Part shown: positions 1 through 6,337 of the stretch, one piece after another
Numbering within the stretch: the stretch's first letter is position 1
How the letters are laid out: each line of letters opens with the position of its first letter
Origin: an uncultured Bacilli bacterium
Lineage (GTDB): Bacteria > Bacillota_I > Bacilli_A > RF39 > UBA660
NCBI GenBank assembly: GCA_934086255.1
Contig: CAKOIB010000006.1
Span: 1 to 22,939 of the forward strand
Length of the DNA: 22,939 nt
Direction: 5' to 3'
Translations under genes and position numbers: made by a program
The notes under the pieces: model-generated
Database searches by the model: none
The model's input: only the letters and a program-made list of their open reading frames with translations
What the model was told of the DNA's origin: nothing

Positions 1-35
1 AAACCCCAATTGATTATAAAACTCAACTAGGGTTT
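1..35 (-). terminator. Likely glyS terminator hairpin at the window edge
   Basis: On the minus strand AAACCC pairs with GGGTTT, and seven further pairs (two of them G-T) extend the stem around a nine-base loop. The hairpin lies about 45 bases after the glyS stop. The following bases fall outside the window, so a full U-tract cannot be confirmed. The stem is nearly symmetrical and could also serve a convergent gene. Confidence 0.5.
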
Positions 36-79
36 AAATAATATTCTTTTAGTGTCTACTTTTTGTTGACAAGTTCAGT

Positions 80-1438
80 CTAAAACTTAATTCTTTCATT
101 AACATACGAAATAACTTCATCAATACTCATTTTTACTTGTTGCATAGTATCCCTATCTCTAAGAGTTACAGTACCATCATTTATAGTATCATCATCAATA
201 GTAATTGCATATGGAGTACCAATTGCATCACTTCTTCTGTATCTTTTTCCAATTGAACCTGTATCATCATAAGAAGTCATAAACTCTTTTTGTAACCTTT
301 CATATACTTCATTTGCTTTATCACTATGATATTTTTTCACAAGTGGTAAAACACACACTTTATATGGAGCAAGACATGGACTAAGATGTAAAACTTCCCT
401 TGTATCATTTTCTAATTCTTGTTCTTCATATGCTTCGAAAAGAATAGCAAGAATAGTTCTATCAAGTCCATAAGTTGATTCAATTACATATGGTACAAAC
501 TTTTCATTCGTTTCAGGATCAAGATATTCTTGCTTTACTTTAGAATACTCTTGATGATTAGATAAATCAAAATTAGTACGATTATGAGTACCATTTATTT
601 CTCCCCATCCAAACGGAAACTTATATTCTATATCACATGCTTCCTTAGCATAATGTGCAAGCTTTTCATGATCATGAAATCTTAAATGTTCTTCTTTTAA
701 ACCTAAATCCATATAAAACTTTTTACCATACTCTTTAAAATAATTATATATTTCACTATCAGTTCCTTCTTTACAGAAAGTTTGATATTCCATTTGTTCA
801 AACTCAATAGTCCTAAAAGTAAAGTTACCTGGAGTTATTTCATTTCTAAATGCTTTACCAATTTGACCAATTGAAAATGGTAATTTAGCACGCATACTTC
901 TTTGAACATTTAAAAAATTAACATATTCTCCTTGAGCATTTTCCGGTCTTAAATAAATAACACTTTTTGAATCATTAGTAACCCCACGATATGTTTCAAA
1001 CATAAGATTAAATTGACGTACATCAGTAAAATTAGTTTTACCACATTTAGGACAAGGTATTTTATTATCCCTTATATATTTTATTAAATCTTCTTCATTT
1101 AAAGTATCCCCGATAGATGAATCAGTAAAATCATTTACTAAGTTATCTGCTCGAACTCTCATTTTACATTCCTTACAATCAATTAATGGATCAGAAAAAC
1201 TAGAAACATGACCTGATGCTTCCCATACTTTTTTATGCATTAATATATCAGCATCAACTTCATAAGCATTTTTCCTTTCCTGAATAAATCTTTTTCTCCA
1301 TGCATCCTTTACATTATTTTTAAGTCTTGACCCAAGTGGACCATAATCCCAAGTATTAGCAAGACCACCATATATTTCACTTCCTTGAAATATAAAACCA
1401 TAATTTTTACAAAAATTAACCATTTTTTCCATTTCCAT
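80..1438 (-). CDS. glyS: Glycyl-tRNA synthetase (class II, single-chain type)
   Basis: It charges tRNA-Gly with glycine in the cytoplasm. The 452-aa protein is the usual length of the homodimeric GlyRS found in Bacillota relatives, archaea and eukaryotes, not the two-subunit GlyQ/GlyS enzyme. Visible class II signatures are motif 2 around residues 197-215 (FRNEITPGNFTFRTIEFEQ) and motif 3 near 335 (STYGLDRT). A zinc-ribbon-like insertion has C88-x2-C91 and C129-x2-C132. A GGGAGG ribosome binding site eight bases upstream supports the first ATG over the second Met at position 3. The gene stands alone, divergent from lexA, behind a T-box leader that ties expression to uncharged tRNA-Gly. Family identification is secure; the gene name follows common usage for this single-chain form. 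Confidence 0.96.
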   Translation of the reverse strand: MEMEKMVNFCKNYGFIFQGSEIYGGLANTWDYGPLGSRLKNNVKDAWRKRFIQERKNAYEVDADILMHKKVWEASGHVSSFSDPLIDCKECKMRVRADNLVNDFTDSSIGDTLNEEDLIKYIRDNKIPCPKCGKTNFTDVRQFNLMFETYRGVTNDSKSVIYLRPENAQGEYVNFLNVQRSMRAKLPFSIGQIGKAFRNEITPGNFTFRTIEFEQMEYQTFCKEGTDSEIYNYFKEYGKKFYMDLGLKEEHLRFHDHEKLAHYAKEACDIEYKFPFGWGEINGTHNRTNFDLSNHQEYSKVKQEYLDPETNEKFVPYVIESTYGLDRTILAILFEAYEEQELENDTREVLHLSPCLAPYKVCVLPLVKKYHSDKANEVYERLQKEFMTSYDDTGSIGKRYRRSDAIGTPYAITIDDDTINDGTVTLRDRDTMQQVKMSIDEVISYVNERIKF

Positions 1439-1481
1439 AATATTTTCCTCCCTTGTAATAAAAAAAACTTAAAAAACATAT

Positions 1482-1580
1482 AAAGACGAATTAAATCCGC
1501 GGTTCCACTTTACTTATTCTTTAAGAATCTCTTTTATAACAGTGCTAAAGGTTTCCAAGCCTTATCTTCGCATCAATAAC
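1482..1580 (-). promoter_or_regulatory. T-box riboswitch leader of glyS (compact form)
   Basis: Read on the minus strand, the T-box bulge UGGAACC lies at 1507-1501. An antiterminator forms around it: AAAG (1511-1508) pairs with CUUU (1485-1482), and GCGGA pairs with UUCGU across a five-base loop. The bulge reads UGGA, whose fourth base would pair with U73, the usual discriminator of bacterial tRNA-Gly, so the glycine assignment is internally consistent. The stem I candidate is only about 45 nt (1534-1580), with base pairs UUAU/AUAA and UGAUGC/GCACUG. A small hairpin (AUUCUU/AGAAU) separates it from the T-box. No GC-rich competing terminator is visible before the start codon, so whether control is transcriptional or translational is unclear. 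Confidence 0.85.
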
Positions 1581-1592
1581 TAATACAATTAT

Positions 1593-1620
1593 ATTGTATC
1601 ACAAAAATAGTATTTGTAAA
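1593..1620 (-). promoter_or_regulatory. Promoter of the glyS T-box transcript
   Basis: The -35 element TTTACA (1620-1615) and the -10 element TACAAT (1598-1593) are separated by 16 bases. The predicted start lies just before stem I of the T-box leader. The -35 overlaps the 28-bp palindrome at 1603-1630. Confidence 0.7.
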
Positions 1621-1630
1621 TACTATTTTT
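1603..1630. repeat. 28-bp perfect palindrome between glyS and lexA
   Basis: AAAAATAGTATTT is followed by GT and its exact complement, giving a 13-bp perfect inverted repeat. It covers the glyS -35 box and lies about 20 bases upstream of the lexA -35. On DNA this looks like a dimeric repressor operator. It would also be a hairpin in RNA, but no gene ends here, so a terminator role is unlikely. Confidence 0.6.
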
Positions 1631-1639
1631 TTAAAAAAT

Positions 1640-1680
1640 CGAACTTTAGTGTTTACAAACGATTATTTGTAATGTATAAT
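1640..1680 (+). promoter_or_regulatory. lexA promoter with possible operator
   Basis: TTTACA (1652-1657) and TATAAT (1675-1680) stand 17 bases apart, close to the sigma-A consensus. Two candidate operators are visible. CGAACTTTAGTGTTT (1640-1654) half-matches the Bacillus SOS box CGAAC-N4-GTTCG. A short dyad ACAAA-N6-TTTGT (1655-1670) sits between -35 and -10. Autoregulation by LexA is expected for the family; neither site is a clean match. Confidence 0.65.
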
Positions 1681-1705
1681 TAAGGTATAAAAAAGGAGGA
1701 ATATT

Positions 1706-2323
1706 ATGGAACAATTAACTAAAAAGCAAGAAGCAGTATTAACAGCATTAAAAAAATATATAGCAAGAAAAGGTTATCCGCCTACTGTAAGGGACTTATG
1801 TGAAGTAACCGGCCTTAGTAGTACTGCAACTGTTCAAGTACATTTAGACAATTTACAAAGTAAAGGCTATATTAACAAAGACAATAGAAAAAACAGAACT
1901 ATTGAAATACTTGTACCAAACGAATATGTTAAAACAAATGAATCTATTATTTCAGTACCACTTTTAGGAAAAGCATCATGTGGAAACCCAATCGAGGCAA
2001 TAGAACAACCAAATGAATATTTTGATTTACCTGTTACTATGATTAATGGAAAAAATGAAGTTTTTACTTTAAAAACAAGTGGAGATTCAATGATTAATGT
2101 TGGTATTTATGACGGAGATATAATTGTAGTAGAAAAAAGAAATGATGCTAAAAACGGTGATACAGTAGTAGCACTTACTGACGATAATGAAGTTACTGTA
2201 AAAACTTTTTACAAAGAAACTGATCACTTCAGATTACAACCTGAAAATGATTATATGGAACCTATCATATTAGATAGTGTTACTATTCTTGGTAAAGTAA
2301 TTGGACTATATAGAAAGTTTTAA
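1706..2323 (+). CDS. lexA: LexA repressor of the SOS response
   Basis: It represses DNA-damage genes and cleaves itself when activated by RecA filaments. The 205-aa protein has an N-terminal winged helix (residues 1-65, with the GYPPTVRDL start typical of LexA) and a C-terminal S24 peptidase domain. The catalytic pair is visible as Ser128 (GDSM) and Lys166 (EVTVK). The self-cleavage bond is Cys92-Gly93 (GKASCGNP) where LexA proteins normally have Ala-Gly. Cys-Gly is used by UmuD, so the protein should still be cleavable. AAGGAGG precedes the ATG by five to eight bases. It is monocistronic, with its own promoter and a hairpin terminator straight after the stop codon. Confidence 0.95.
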   Translation: MEQLTKKQEAVLTALKKYIARKGYPPTVRDLCEVTGLSSTATVQVHLDNLQSKGYINKDNRKNRTIEILVPNEYVKTNESIISVPLLGKASCGNPIEAIEQPNEYFDLPVTMINGKNEVFTLKTSGDSMINVGIYDGDIIVVEKRNDAKNGDTVVALTDDNEVTVKTFYKETDHFRLQPENDYMEPIILDSVTILGKVIGLYRKF

Positions 2324-2345
2324 AGAAGCTTTGCTTCTTTTTTAT
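2322..2345 (+). terminator. lexA terminator
   Basis: AAAGAAGC, a three-base loop and GCTTCTTT form an 8-bp hairpin that begins inside the stop codon and is followed by a T-run. Confidence 0.88.
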
Positions 2346-2422
2346 TTTACACTTATTAAATAAAATATTCATTACCAATTGCTATTATACTATAAGTTTG
2401 ATATATTAATATTGGTGATAAT

Positions 2423-3061
2423 ATGAATTTATATGATAATAATTTAAATAATAACAATAATAATCAAAATGGTTTTGATATTTATAAACAAAGTAATTAT
2501 AATAATCAATATAATAACCAACAATTCTATCAAGTATATAATGATAGTTTTAAAAATACTAAGTATAAAAAAAGACCTAGTGCAGGAATGGTAGTACTTA
2601 TTGTTATACTTTGTTCTTTTGGTATTTGGCTTATACTAGGACTTATTTCACTTGGCCCTACTTTAGATATGGTAAATACTGCTAAAGTCGGAAGATTTCA
2701 AGATAAAGCTTCTGAGCTTGTTGCTACTGCTAGATCATATATTGTTGGCAATAACATACAAGAAAGTGGAAACTTTGTATTTACGATTGGTAATAAAAAT
2801 GCTACTTGGTATCCAAAAAATGGTTCATCAAAAACAATAACATTGTATGAAGATTTAATAGAAAGTCCATTTGGTAATAAGTATAAAACAGCTTTCGTAA
2901 AAGTAGAATATAATCACTCTACTTATAATGCAGACTTCTACTTATATTTAAGCGATGGAAAATATTGCTTTAATGGTATAAAAGAAGAAAAATTAAATAT
3001 AAAAGAAAATATATCTAAAGATTGTAAAAACTTTATATCTAACCCATCAACTGGGTATTAA
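2423..3061 (+). CDS. Pilin-like single-pass membrane protein with Asn-rich N-terminus
   Basis: The function is unknown. Residues 1-50 are extremely Asn/Gln/Tyr-rich and end in a basic patch (KYKKRP). One membrane segment follows at about 55-78. After it comes an amphipathic stretch (VNTAKVGRFQDKASELVATA, 84-103) and a small globular domain with two cysteines (C182, C201). The layout of a hydrophobic segment running into a helix with spaced Ala/Lys, then a C-terminal domain with an SPFGNKY motif, resembles type IV pilin-like proteins of low-GC gut bacteria. The prepilin peptidase signature (GFTLVE) is missing and the hydrophobic segment is internal. Start: GGTGA lies four bases before the ATG. 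A possible promoter (TTGCTA, 17 bases, TATATT) at 2379-2407 would leave almost no leader. Confidence 0.75.
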   Translation: MNLYDNNLNNNNNNQNGFDIYKQSNYNNQYNNQQFYQVYNDSFKNTKYKKRPSAGMVVLIVILCSFGIWLILGLISLGPTLDMVNTAKVGRFQDKASELVATARSYIVGNNIQESGNFVFTIGNKNATWYPKNGSSKTITLYEDLIESPFGNKYKTAFVKVEYNHSTYNADFYLYLSDGKYCFNGIKEEKLNIKENISKDCKNFISNPSTGY

Positions 3062-3073
3062 AAATAAAATAAA

Positions 3074-3094
3074 AAGGACTTCGGTCCTTATTTT
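3074..3094. terminator. Bidirectional terminator with UUCG loop
   Basis: AAGGAC-TTCG-GTCCTT forms a stable hairpin between convergent genes. It is flanked by T-rich sequence on the plus side and by a T-rich run on the minus side. It overlaps the stop codon of the minus-strand DUF1653 gene. Confidence 0.88.
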
Positions 3095-3336
3095 GTTACT
3101 ACACTTTCAATATCTTGAAGTTCAAACCTATATTGTTGTTTTACTTCAGGATATTTTTCTTTATCAACTTCACTAAAAAACATATTAAATGGTCTAATAT
3201 ATAATTCATTATTTCCATATAAACCACGATATACTACATATTTTTCTTTTGTTTCACTATGCGTTGCTACATCTATTAATAAATAATAATCCCCTTTAAA
3301 ATGTCTATAAACACCATTAATTTTTAATCTATCCAT
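3088..3336 (-). CDS. DUF1653 domain protein
   Basis: This 82-aa soluble protein matches DUF1653, a small family of unknown function. Recognisable positions are the opening YRHFKGDYY, the central VYRGLYG and the RPFNMFF segment. It is a single-domain form spanning the entire protein. AAGGAGG lies six bases upstream of the ATG. An extended -10 (TGCTATAAT) about 20 bases further up could serve as its promoter. It is convergent with the pilin-like gene and shares its terminator. No function can be inferred from its neighbours. Confidence 0.85.
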   Translation of the reverse strand: MDRLKINGVYRHFKGDYYLLIDVATHSETKEKYVVYRGLYGNNELYIRPFNMFFSEVDKEKYPEVKQQYRFELQDIESVVTK

Positions 3337-3382
3337 AATTCCTCCTTAATACTTTATAAATTAATTATAGCATAAATAAAAA

Positions 3383-3408
3383 CAAAAAAATAGATATTTC
3401 TATCTATT
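3383..3408 (-). terminator. Minus-strand terminator downstream of the 309-aa gene
   Basis: AATAGATA and TATCTATT pair around a four-base GAAA loop on the minus strand, followed by a run of seven T. It lies about 100 bases after the stop codon at 3506. Confidence 0.65.
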
Positions 3409-3464
3409 AATATATTTTATAAATGTTTTACTTGCGAAAGTTAAACAAACAGATTTATTAGTAG

Positions 3465-3497
3465 CCAAATATATATCAATATTTGGTGTTTTTTATT
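3465..3497 (+). terminator. Plus-strand terminator-like hairpin with no obvious gene
   Basis: CCAAATAT and ATATTTGG form an 8-bp stem with a six-base loop. On the plus strand it is followed by TGTTTTTTATT. No plus-strand gene leads into it, so it may be a remnant or the end of an unseen RNA. Confidence 0.35.
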
Positions 3498-3505
3498 AAT
3501 TTTTA

Positions 3506-4435
3506 TTATCTATTTTCATTGAGCATTCTTTTTATTAATCTTTTCATTACTTTAACTTCTTGTTTTGATTGATCTTTTGTTAATATGACTTCGGTAGTTC
3601 TATACAAATGCTTTTCATCATTAGTATAATCTCTATTAATTATTTCATCAATTTGTTCTGTAGATAATGTGTGATCTAATTTTTTACTAAACTCATTTAT
3701 AAATCTTTTTGCTCTTTCATATCCTCTTTCAGGAATAGTGTTTCTTGAGTATAGTAATTTTAGTGCAACTAATTGCAAAACTCTATGTCTTAATTCAATA
3801 TCACAATTATGATTGTAAACACATTCTTTTAATTCAGTAAAATCTAATTCATTATTATACTTCTCATTAAAAATTGATAATAGTTCATCTAAGTTCATTT
3901 TTTCTTCATTATCTATGTTTTTTTTCAATTCATAGTCTTTCAATACTTCACCAGTCATATAATCTGCATGAAGTAAAAAATATGATATTCCATTCAAATA
4001 TGAATTGCATTCTTCCTTATTTTTTATATTTATTTTCATAAATACTTGTGCTTTCCAACCCACTTCTTTATCGTTTTCACTAATGAAAATTCGCCCTATT
4101 CCTTTTGATCTATATCCACATTCTAATAAACATAATTGATTATGTGATAATCTAAATAGTAATTGTCTAATATCCATTACATCAGAAATTCTTCTAATAT
4201 CTTGAAAATCAATATGTCTTGTTCCTTCAAAATATTCTAATTCTCTTTCAGGATACTTAATTTCATACCAATTGGCAATATTATCAATCAATTCTTGTAA
4301 TTCTTCTACTTTAATAAAACAATTATAACCATCTTTTATTGAAGTTTTTAACCAAATTAAAAAATCTTTATTTTGTTCTAGTTCATAGTCTTTTGTGTCT
4401 TGTTTATGAAATATTATTGTTTGTGCATGAGTCAT
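3506..4435 (-). CDS. Hypothetical protein, 309 aa, charged and soluble
   Basis: I do not recognise this protein. It has no signal peptide or membrane segment. It is rich in charged residues and looks mostly helical after about residue 150. The N-terminal third has conserved-looking aromatic patches (YFEGTRHIDF near 68, LLECGYRSKGIG near 103), and the C-terminus is strongly basic (KQEVKVMKRLIKRMLNENR). The ATG follows GGGAGG by seven bases. A plausible promoter with an extended -10 lies 28 bases further upstream, and a hairpin terminator follows the gene, so it is probably a single-gene unit. It sits beside a candidate small RNA and an Abi-like remnant in an accessory-looking region. A defence or mobile-element origin is possible but not shown. 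Confidence 0.75.
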   Translation of the reverse strand: MTHAQTIIFHKQDTKDYELEQNKDFLIWLKTSIKDGYNCFIKVEELQELIDNIANWYEIKYPERELEYFEGTRHIDFQDIRRISDVMDIRQLLFRLSHNQLCLLECGYRSKGIGRIFISENDKEVGWKAQVFMKINIKNKEECNSYLNGISYFLLHADYMTGEVLKDYELKKNIDNEEKMNLDELLSIFNEKYNNELDFTELKECVYNHNCDIELRHRVLQLVALKLLYSRNTIPERGYERAKRFINEFSKKLDHTLSTEQIDEIINRDYTNDEKHLYRTTEVILTKDQSKQEVKVMKRLIKRMLNENR

Positions 4436-4462
4436 AACTAAACCTCCCTCTGTTTAGATATT

Positions 4463-4490
4463 ATTGTATCATAATTTTTATCATTTGAAA
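4463..4490 (-). promoter_or_regulatory. Promoter of the 309-aa gene
   Basis: TTTCAA (4490-4485) and TACAAT (4468-4463) are 16 bases apart. A TG two bases before the -10 makes it an extended -10 promoter. Confidence 0.5.
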
Positions 4491-4594
4491 CCAAAAAAGC
4501 TTGACTTACTGAAGATTTTTATACTAAATGCAAGTTTATATTTAATTTTTTTATTAAAAGTTTGTTCAAGATATAAAAAATATATTTTAGTAAT

Positions 4595-4721
4595 TAAAAA
4601 ACTAATCCGTATCACGAATTAGTTTTTTATCAAAACTTGAAAAGTTCAAGTATATTTACTTATGGTACGGACAAATAGTATATCCGAAACCTTAGGAATA
4701 GTTGATAAACAACTAATCACT
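4595..4721 (-). ncRNA. Candidate structured small RNA beside an AbiF-like remnant
   Basis: About 125 nt with its own signals on the minus strand. The promoter is TTGAAA (4755-4750), a 16-base spacer and TAAAAT (4733-4728), with TG before the -10. Four hairpins follow in series: UAGUUG/CAACUA (4715-4699); a long interrupted stem (4696-4659) pairing GGU with ACC and CGGA with UCCG; ACUUGAA/UUCAAGU (4651-4635); and a 10-bp terminator (4624-4600) with a T-run. No ORF of note lies inside. Structured RNAs are known to accompany AbiF-family genes, and a broken Abi_2-like gene lies about 180 bases upstream on the same strand, so an AbiF-partner RNA is a reasonable inference. It has not been tested against a covariance model. 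Confidence 0.6.
4596..4624. repeat. Direct repeat copy 1 (terminator sequence)
   Basis: A 29-base sequence beginning AAAAAACTAATCCGTATCAC is identical to 6265-6293, in the same orientation. Similarity continues into TTTATCAAA and a following weaker hairpin. It encodes the terminator stem of the candidate small RNA. Confidence 0.85.
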
Positions 4722-4788
4722 AAATACATTTTACCATAGATATAGTTTATTTCAACATTTTTTAGTCAATTTTTATAAAATAATACGA

Positions 4789-4833
4789 AAAAAAGGAACA
4801 GCGTTCCTTTTTCTCCCTCTCAAAAAGAGAGGC
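4789..4833. terminator. Two adjacent hairpins downstream of the Abi-like remnant
   Basis: AAAAAGGAAC-AGC-GTTCCTTTTT (near 4790-4812) is a T-flanked hairpin that could terminate in either direction. CCTCTC-AAAAA-GAGAGG (4817-4833) lies beside it. For minus-strand transcription they separate the Abi-like remnant from the small RNA promoter, so the two are probably separate transcripts. Confidence 0.7.
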
Positions 4834-4901
4834 ATTTCATTACATATTCATGATATCATATTTTATGATCAATGTAAATATGTAACACTAATACTTTATG
4901 A

Positions 4902-5186
4902 TTATTTTTCTTTATTATCCATTAATTTGTCAAAATACTTTTTATCTATACCTGTATATTTAGTATATGCTCTATCAAATAAGAAATGTGTATATTTCAT
5001 GCATTCATTATTTTTATTATTTTCAATATCATCTATATTTTCAATACTAGTAGAAAAAATATTTTTATAAGCATTAATAACTTGATAATAACTATATTTA
5101 TCAAAATGTTATTTCTTTTTTTCATCAAGTATAATTCCTTTATTTTGTAATTTTTTTCTCAATTTCATATTAGTATATGATTTCAT
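4902..5186 (-). pseudogene. Broken Abi_2 (AbiD/AbiF-like) abortive infection gene
   Basis: From ATG at 5186 the frame reads 25 codons and meets an in-frame TAA at 5111-5109. It then stays open for 68 more codons to a second TAA at 4904-4902. The two halves read together like the N-terminus of Abi_2 proteins: a K-GIILDE segment, then YSYYQVINAYKNIF, matching the family pattern of a conserved YY followed by an INGYK-like motif. A FLFDR segment further on resembles the FDR motif. Intact members are around 300 aa, so the C-terminal two thirds are also missing. The family acts in phage abortive infection and toxin-antitoxin systems. Assignment is from motif recall only; the nonsense codon and truncation are seen directly. 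Confidence 0.5.
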
Positions 5187-5259
5187 TTATAATGCCTCTA
5201 CTAAAAAGAGCATAGTACTCCTTATCAACAATAATAAGTCTATACTAGCCCTTATTAAA

Positions 5260-5919
5260 TTACTTATTTTGTGTTTTTATTAATTTCTTTTGATTTTGTA
5301 ATTCTCTATACTCATCTTCTGCCATATCAGCATCACATCTTAAGAAACAAGCTGCTTGTCTATAATCATCATAGCATTTGCCTGTTTTTTCTTCTAATTC
5401 ATCTGCTTTTGCTTCTAAGTTTTCTCCTTTTTCAAATAAATATAATGCTCTCAATGATTTAAATCCTCGCATATTTCTATTTAATCTCATAGCATCTTCT
5501 AAATATTCTTTAATATATTCTGGTCTATCAGTTTCTTCTATTTGATAATCTTTTGCCTTTAGTTCAGGAACTTTTACACCTAATAATATTTCAAACCATG
5601 CTGCAACAATATGTCTATGACAAAATTCAGTATTAGGTTCATAACAAAGTAGAACAGAATAGTCAAGGTCTCTAAATACTTTTTCAGGATCTAATTTTGA
5701 TAAAACTTGATTCCAATATTCCTGTACATAATATCTATTATTTTCTTCTTCAGAAGTTTTACCAATATTATTATGCCATACTTTCCAAAAAGATAATTTC
5801 GGTGCTAATTCTGGATAACATTTTCCTTGATAATTAGCATCTTTTCCACGATTACCAGAAATAGAATAGGTTCTATATTTATCTGACTGCCAATCATTAT
5901 GACTGCTTGTACTAATCAT
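5260..5919 (-). CDS. DUF488-like protein with C-terminal extension
   Basis: This 219-aa soluble protein carries the DUF488 hallmark: a hydrophobic strand ending in a conserved Cys (VLLCYE, C92), then a CHRH motif (C100-H101-R102-H103) and the helix IVAAWFEILLG. The N-terminal SxSGNRGK segment near 19-26 is compatible with the same fold. DUF488 proteins are of unsettled function; the Cys/His motif suggests a metal site or a nucleophile. Residues 135-219 form an added helical, charged tail with two more Cys (C182, C191) not typical of minimal DUF488 proteins. AGGAGGAG precedes the ATG, and an extended -10 promoter lies about 55 bases upstream. The Abi-like remnant follows 73 bases downstream in the same direction, so they may once have been one unit. 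Confidence 0.7.
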   Translation of the reverse strand: MISTSSHNDWQSDKYRTYSISGNRGKDANYQGKCYPELAPKLSFWKVWHNNIGKTSEEENNRYYVQEYWNQVLSKLDPEKVFRDLDYSVLLCYEPNTEFCHRHIVAAWFEILLGVKVPELKAKDYQIEETDRPEYIKEYLEDAMRLNRNMRGFKSLRALYLFEKGENLEAKADELEEKTGKCYDDYRQAACFLRCDADMAEDEYRELQNQKKLIKTQNK

Positions 5920-5972
5920 ATTTTTTCTCCTCCTAGTAAATATCCACCTTTTTATCTATTTACCTGTCAAAT

Positions 5973-5980
5973 ATTATAAC
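5973..5980 (-). promoter_or_regulatory. Extended -10 promoter of the DUF488-like gene
   Basis: TGTTATAAT reads on the minus strand 55 to 60 bases before the start codon. The -35 region is poor (TTAAAA at about 17 bases). Confidence 0.45.
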
Positions 5981-6072
5981 ATATTTTTACAGTGTTTTTA
6001 ATACATTTTTACTTAAAAGTCACATCCCTGATTATGGTATAAATAGTATTTAGATAGTTTTTAAATAATCTT

Positions 6073-6228
6073 CTAATTTGGCTCAATATAAGTTAAATTA
6101 GTTCTATCTATCTTCCTTATATTTTCATTAATAATTGTCGGTGTTGTTTTAGCAAACTCACATATCGGTTCTAATTTCTTTCTTAATGATTCTTCAATAG
6201 GTAATTCTTCTTTAATAATATTTACCAT
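6073..6228 (-). CDS. Small ORF, 51 aa, possibly a remnant
   Basis: The ATG at 6228 follows AAAGGATG by seven bases and the frame ends at TAG 6075-6073. The peptide is soluble and charged, opening MVNIIKEELPIEESLRKKLE. I do not recognise it. No promoter fits between it and the tRNA-Met terminator, whose T-run ends only about 30 bases upstream. It would therefore need read-through, or it has lost its own promoter. A 15-base sequence resembling TTAAAAACTATCCTAAA occurs on both sides of it. It may be a real small gene, or the cut end of a larger one at the edge of an inserted segment. Confidence 0.4.
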   Translation of the reverse strand: MVNIIKEELPIEESLRKKLEPICEFAKTTPTIINENIRKIDRTNLTYIEPN

Positions 6229-6264
6229 AATATCATCCTTTCTTTTAGGATAGTTTTTAATAAC

Positions 6265-6293
6265 AAAAAACTAATCCGTATCACGAATTAGTT
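6265..6293. repeat. Direct repeat copy 2 (tRNA-Met terminator)
   Basis: Identical over 29 bases to 4596-4624 and in direct orientation, 1.67 kb away. This copy forms the terminator stem downstream of tRNA-Met. Confidence 0.85.
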
Positions 6294-6325
6294 ATTTATC
6301 AAACTCGAAACTATAAAAGTTCGAG
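6265..6325 (-). terminator. tRNA-Met trailer hairpin and terminator
   Basis: After the CCA end, the minus strand reads CTCGAA...TTCGAG (6325-6304 region), then a 10-bp stem AACTAATTCG/CGGATTAGTT with a five-base loop and a T-run. Confidence 0.8.
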
Positions 6326-6337
6326 CAGACTTCCTCT

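Noticed and set aside
4640..4721. Degenerate tRNA ending in GTCCGTACCA upstream of the repeated terminator
   Set aside because: The CCA-like end is suggestive, but no 5' acceptor partner (ACGGACA) or T-loop is present and the sequence folds better as serial hairpins.
4902..4904. UGA reassignment (Mollicutes code)
   Set aside because: UGA is the stop in the murC/MBL and cpaE/cpaF overlaps and in the SpoVID-like gene, and Trp codons are UGG.
5109..5111. The TAA in the Abi-like frame as a reassigned codon
   Set aside because: TAA ends many intact genes in this window, so it is a stop here; the frame is broken or carries a sequencing error.
5271..5462. 63-codon plus-strand ORF inside the DUF488-like gene
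   Set aside because: It is the antisense shadow of a well-supported gene, with no ribosome site and leucine-rich content arising from the complementary strand.
4660..6060. TTATGGTA...AAATAGTAT at both 4660 and 6034 as attachment sites
   Set aside because: The match is short and interrupted, and AAATAGTAT-like words recur by chance in DNA this AT-rich.
4436..6337. CRISPR array, suggested by repeated AT-rich hairpins
   Set aside because: Only two copies of the 29-mer exist, 1.67 kb apart, and both are terminators; there are no regular spacers.
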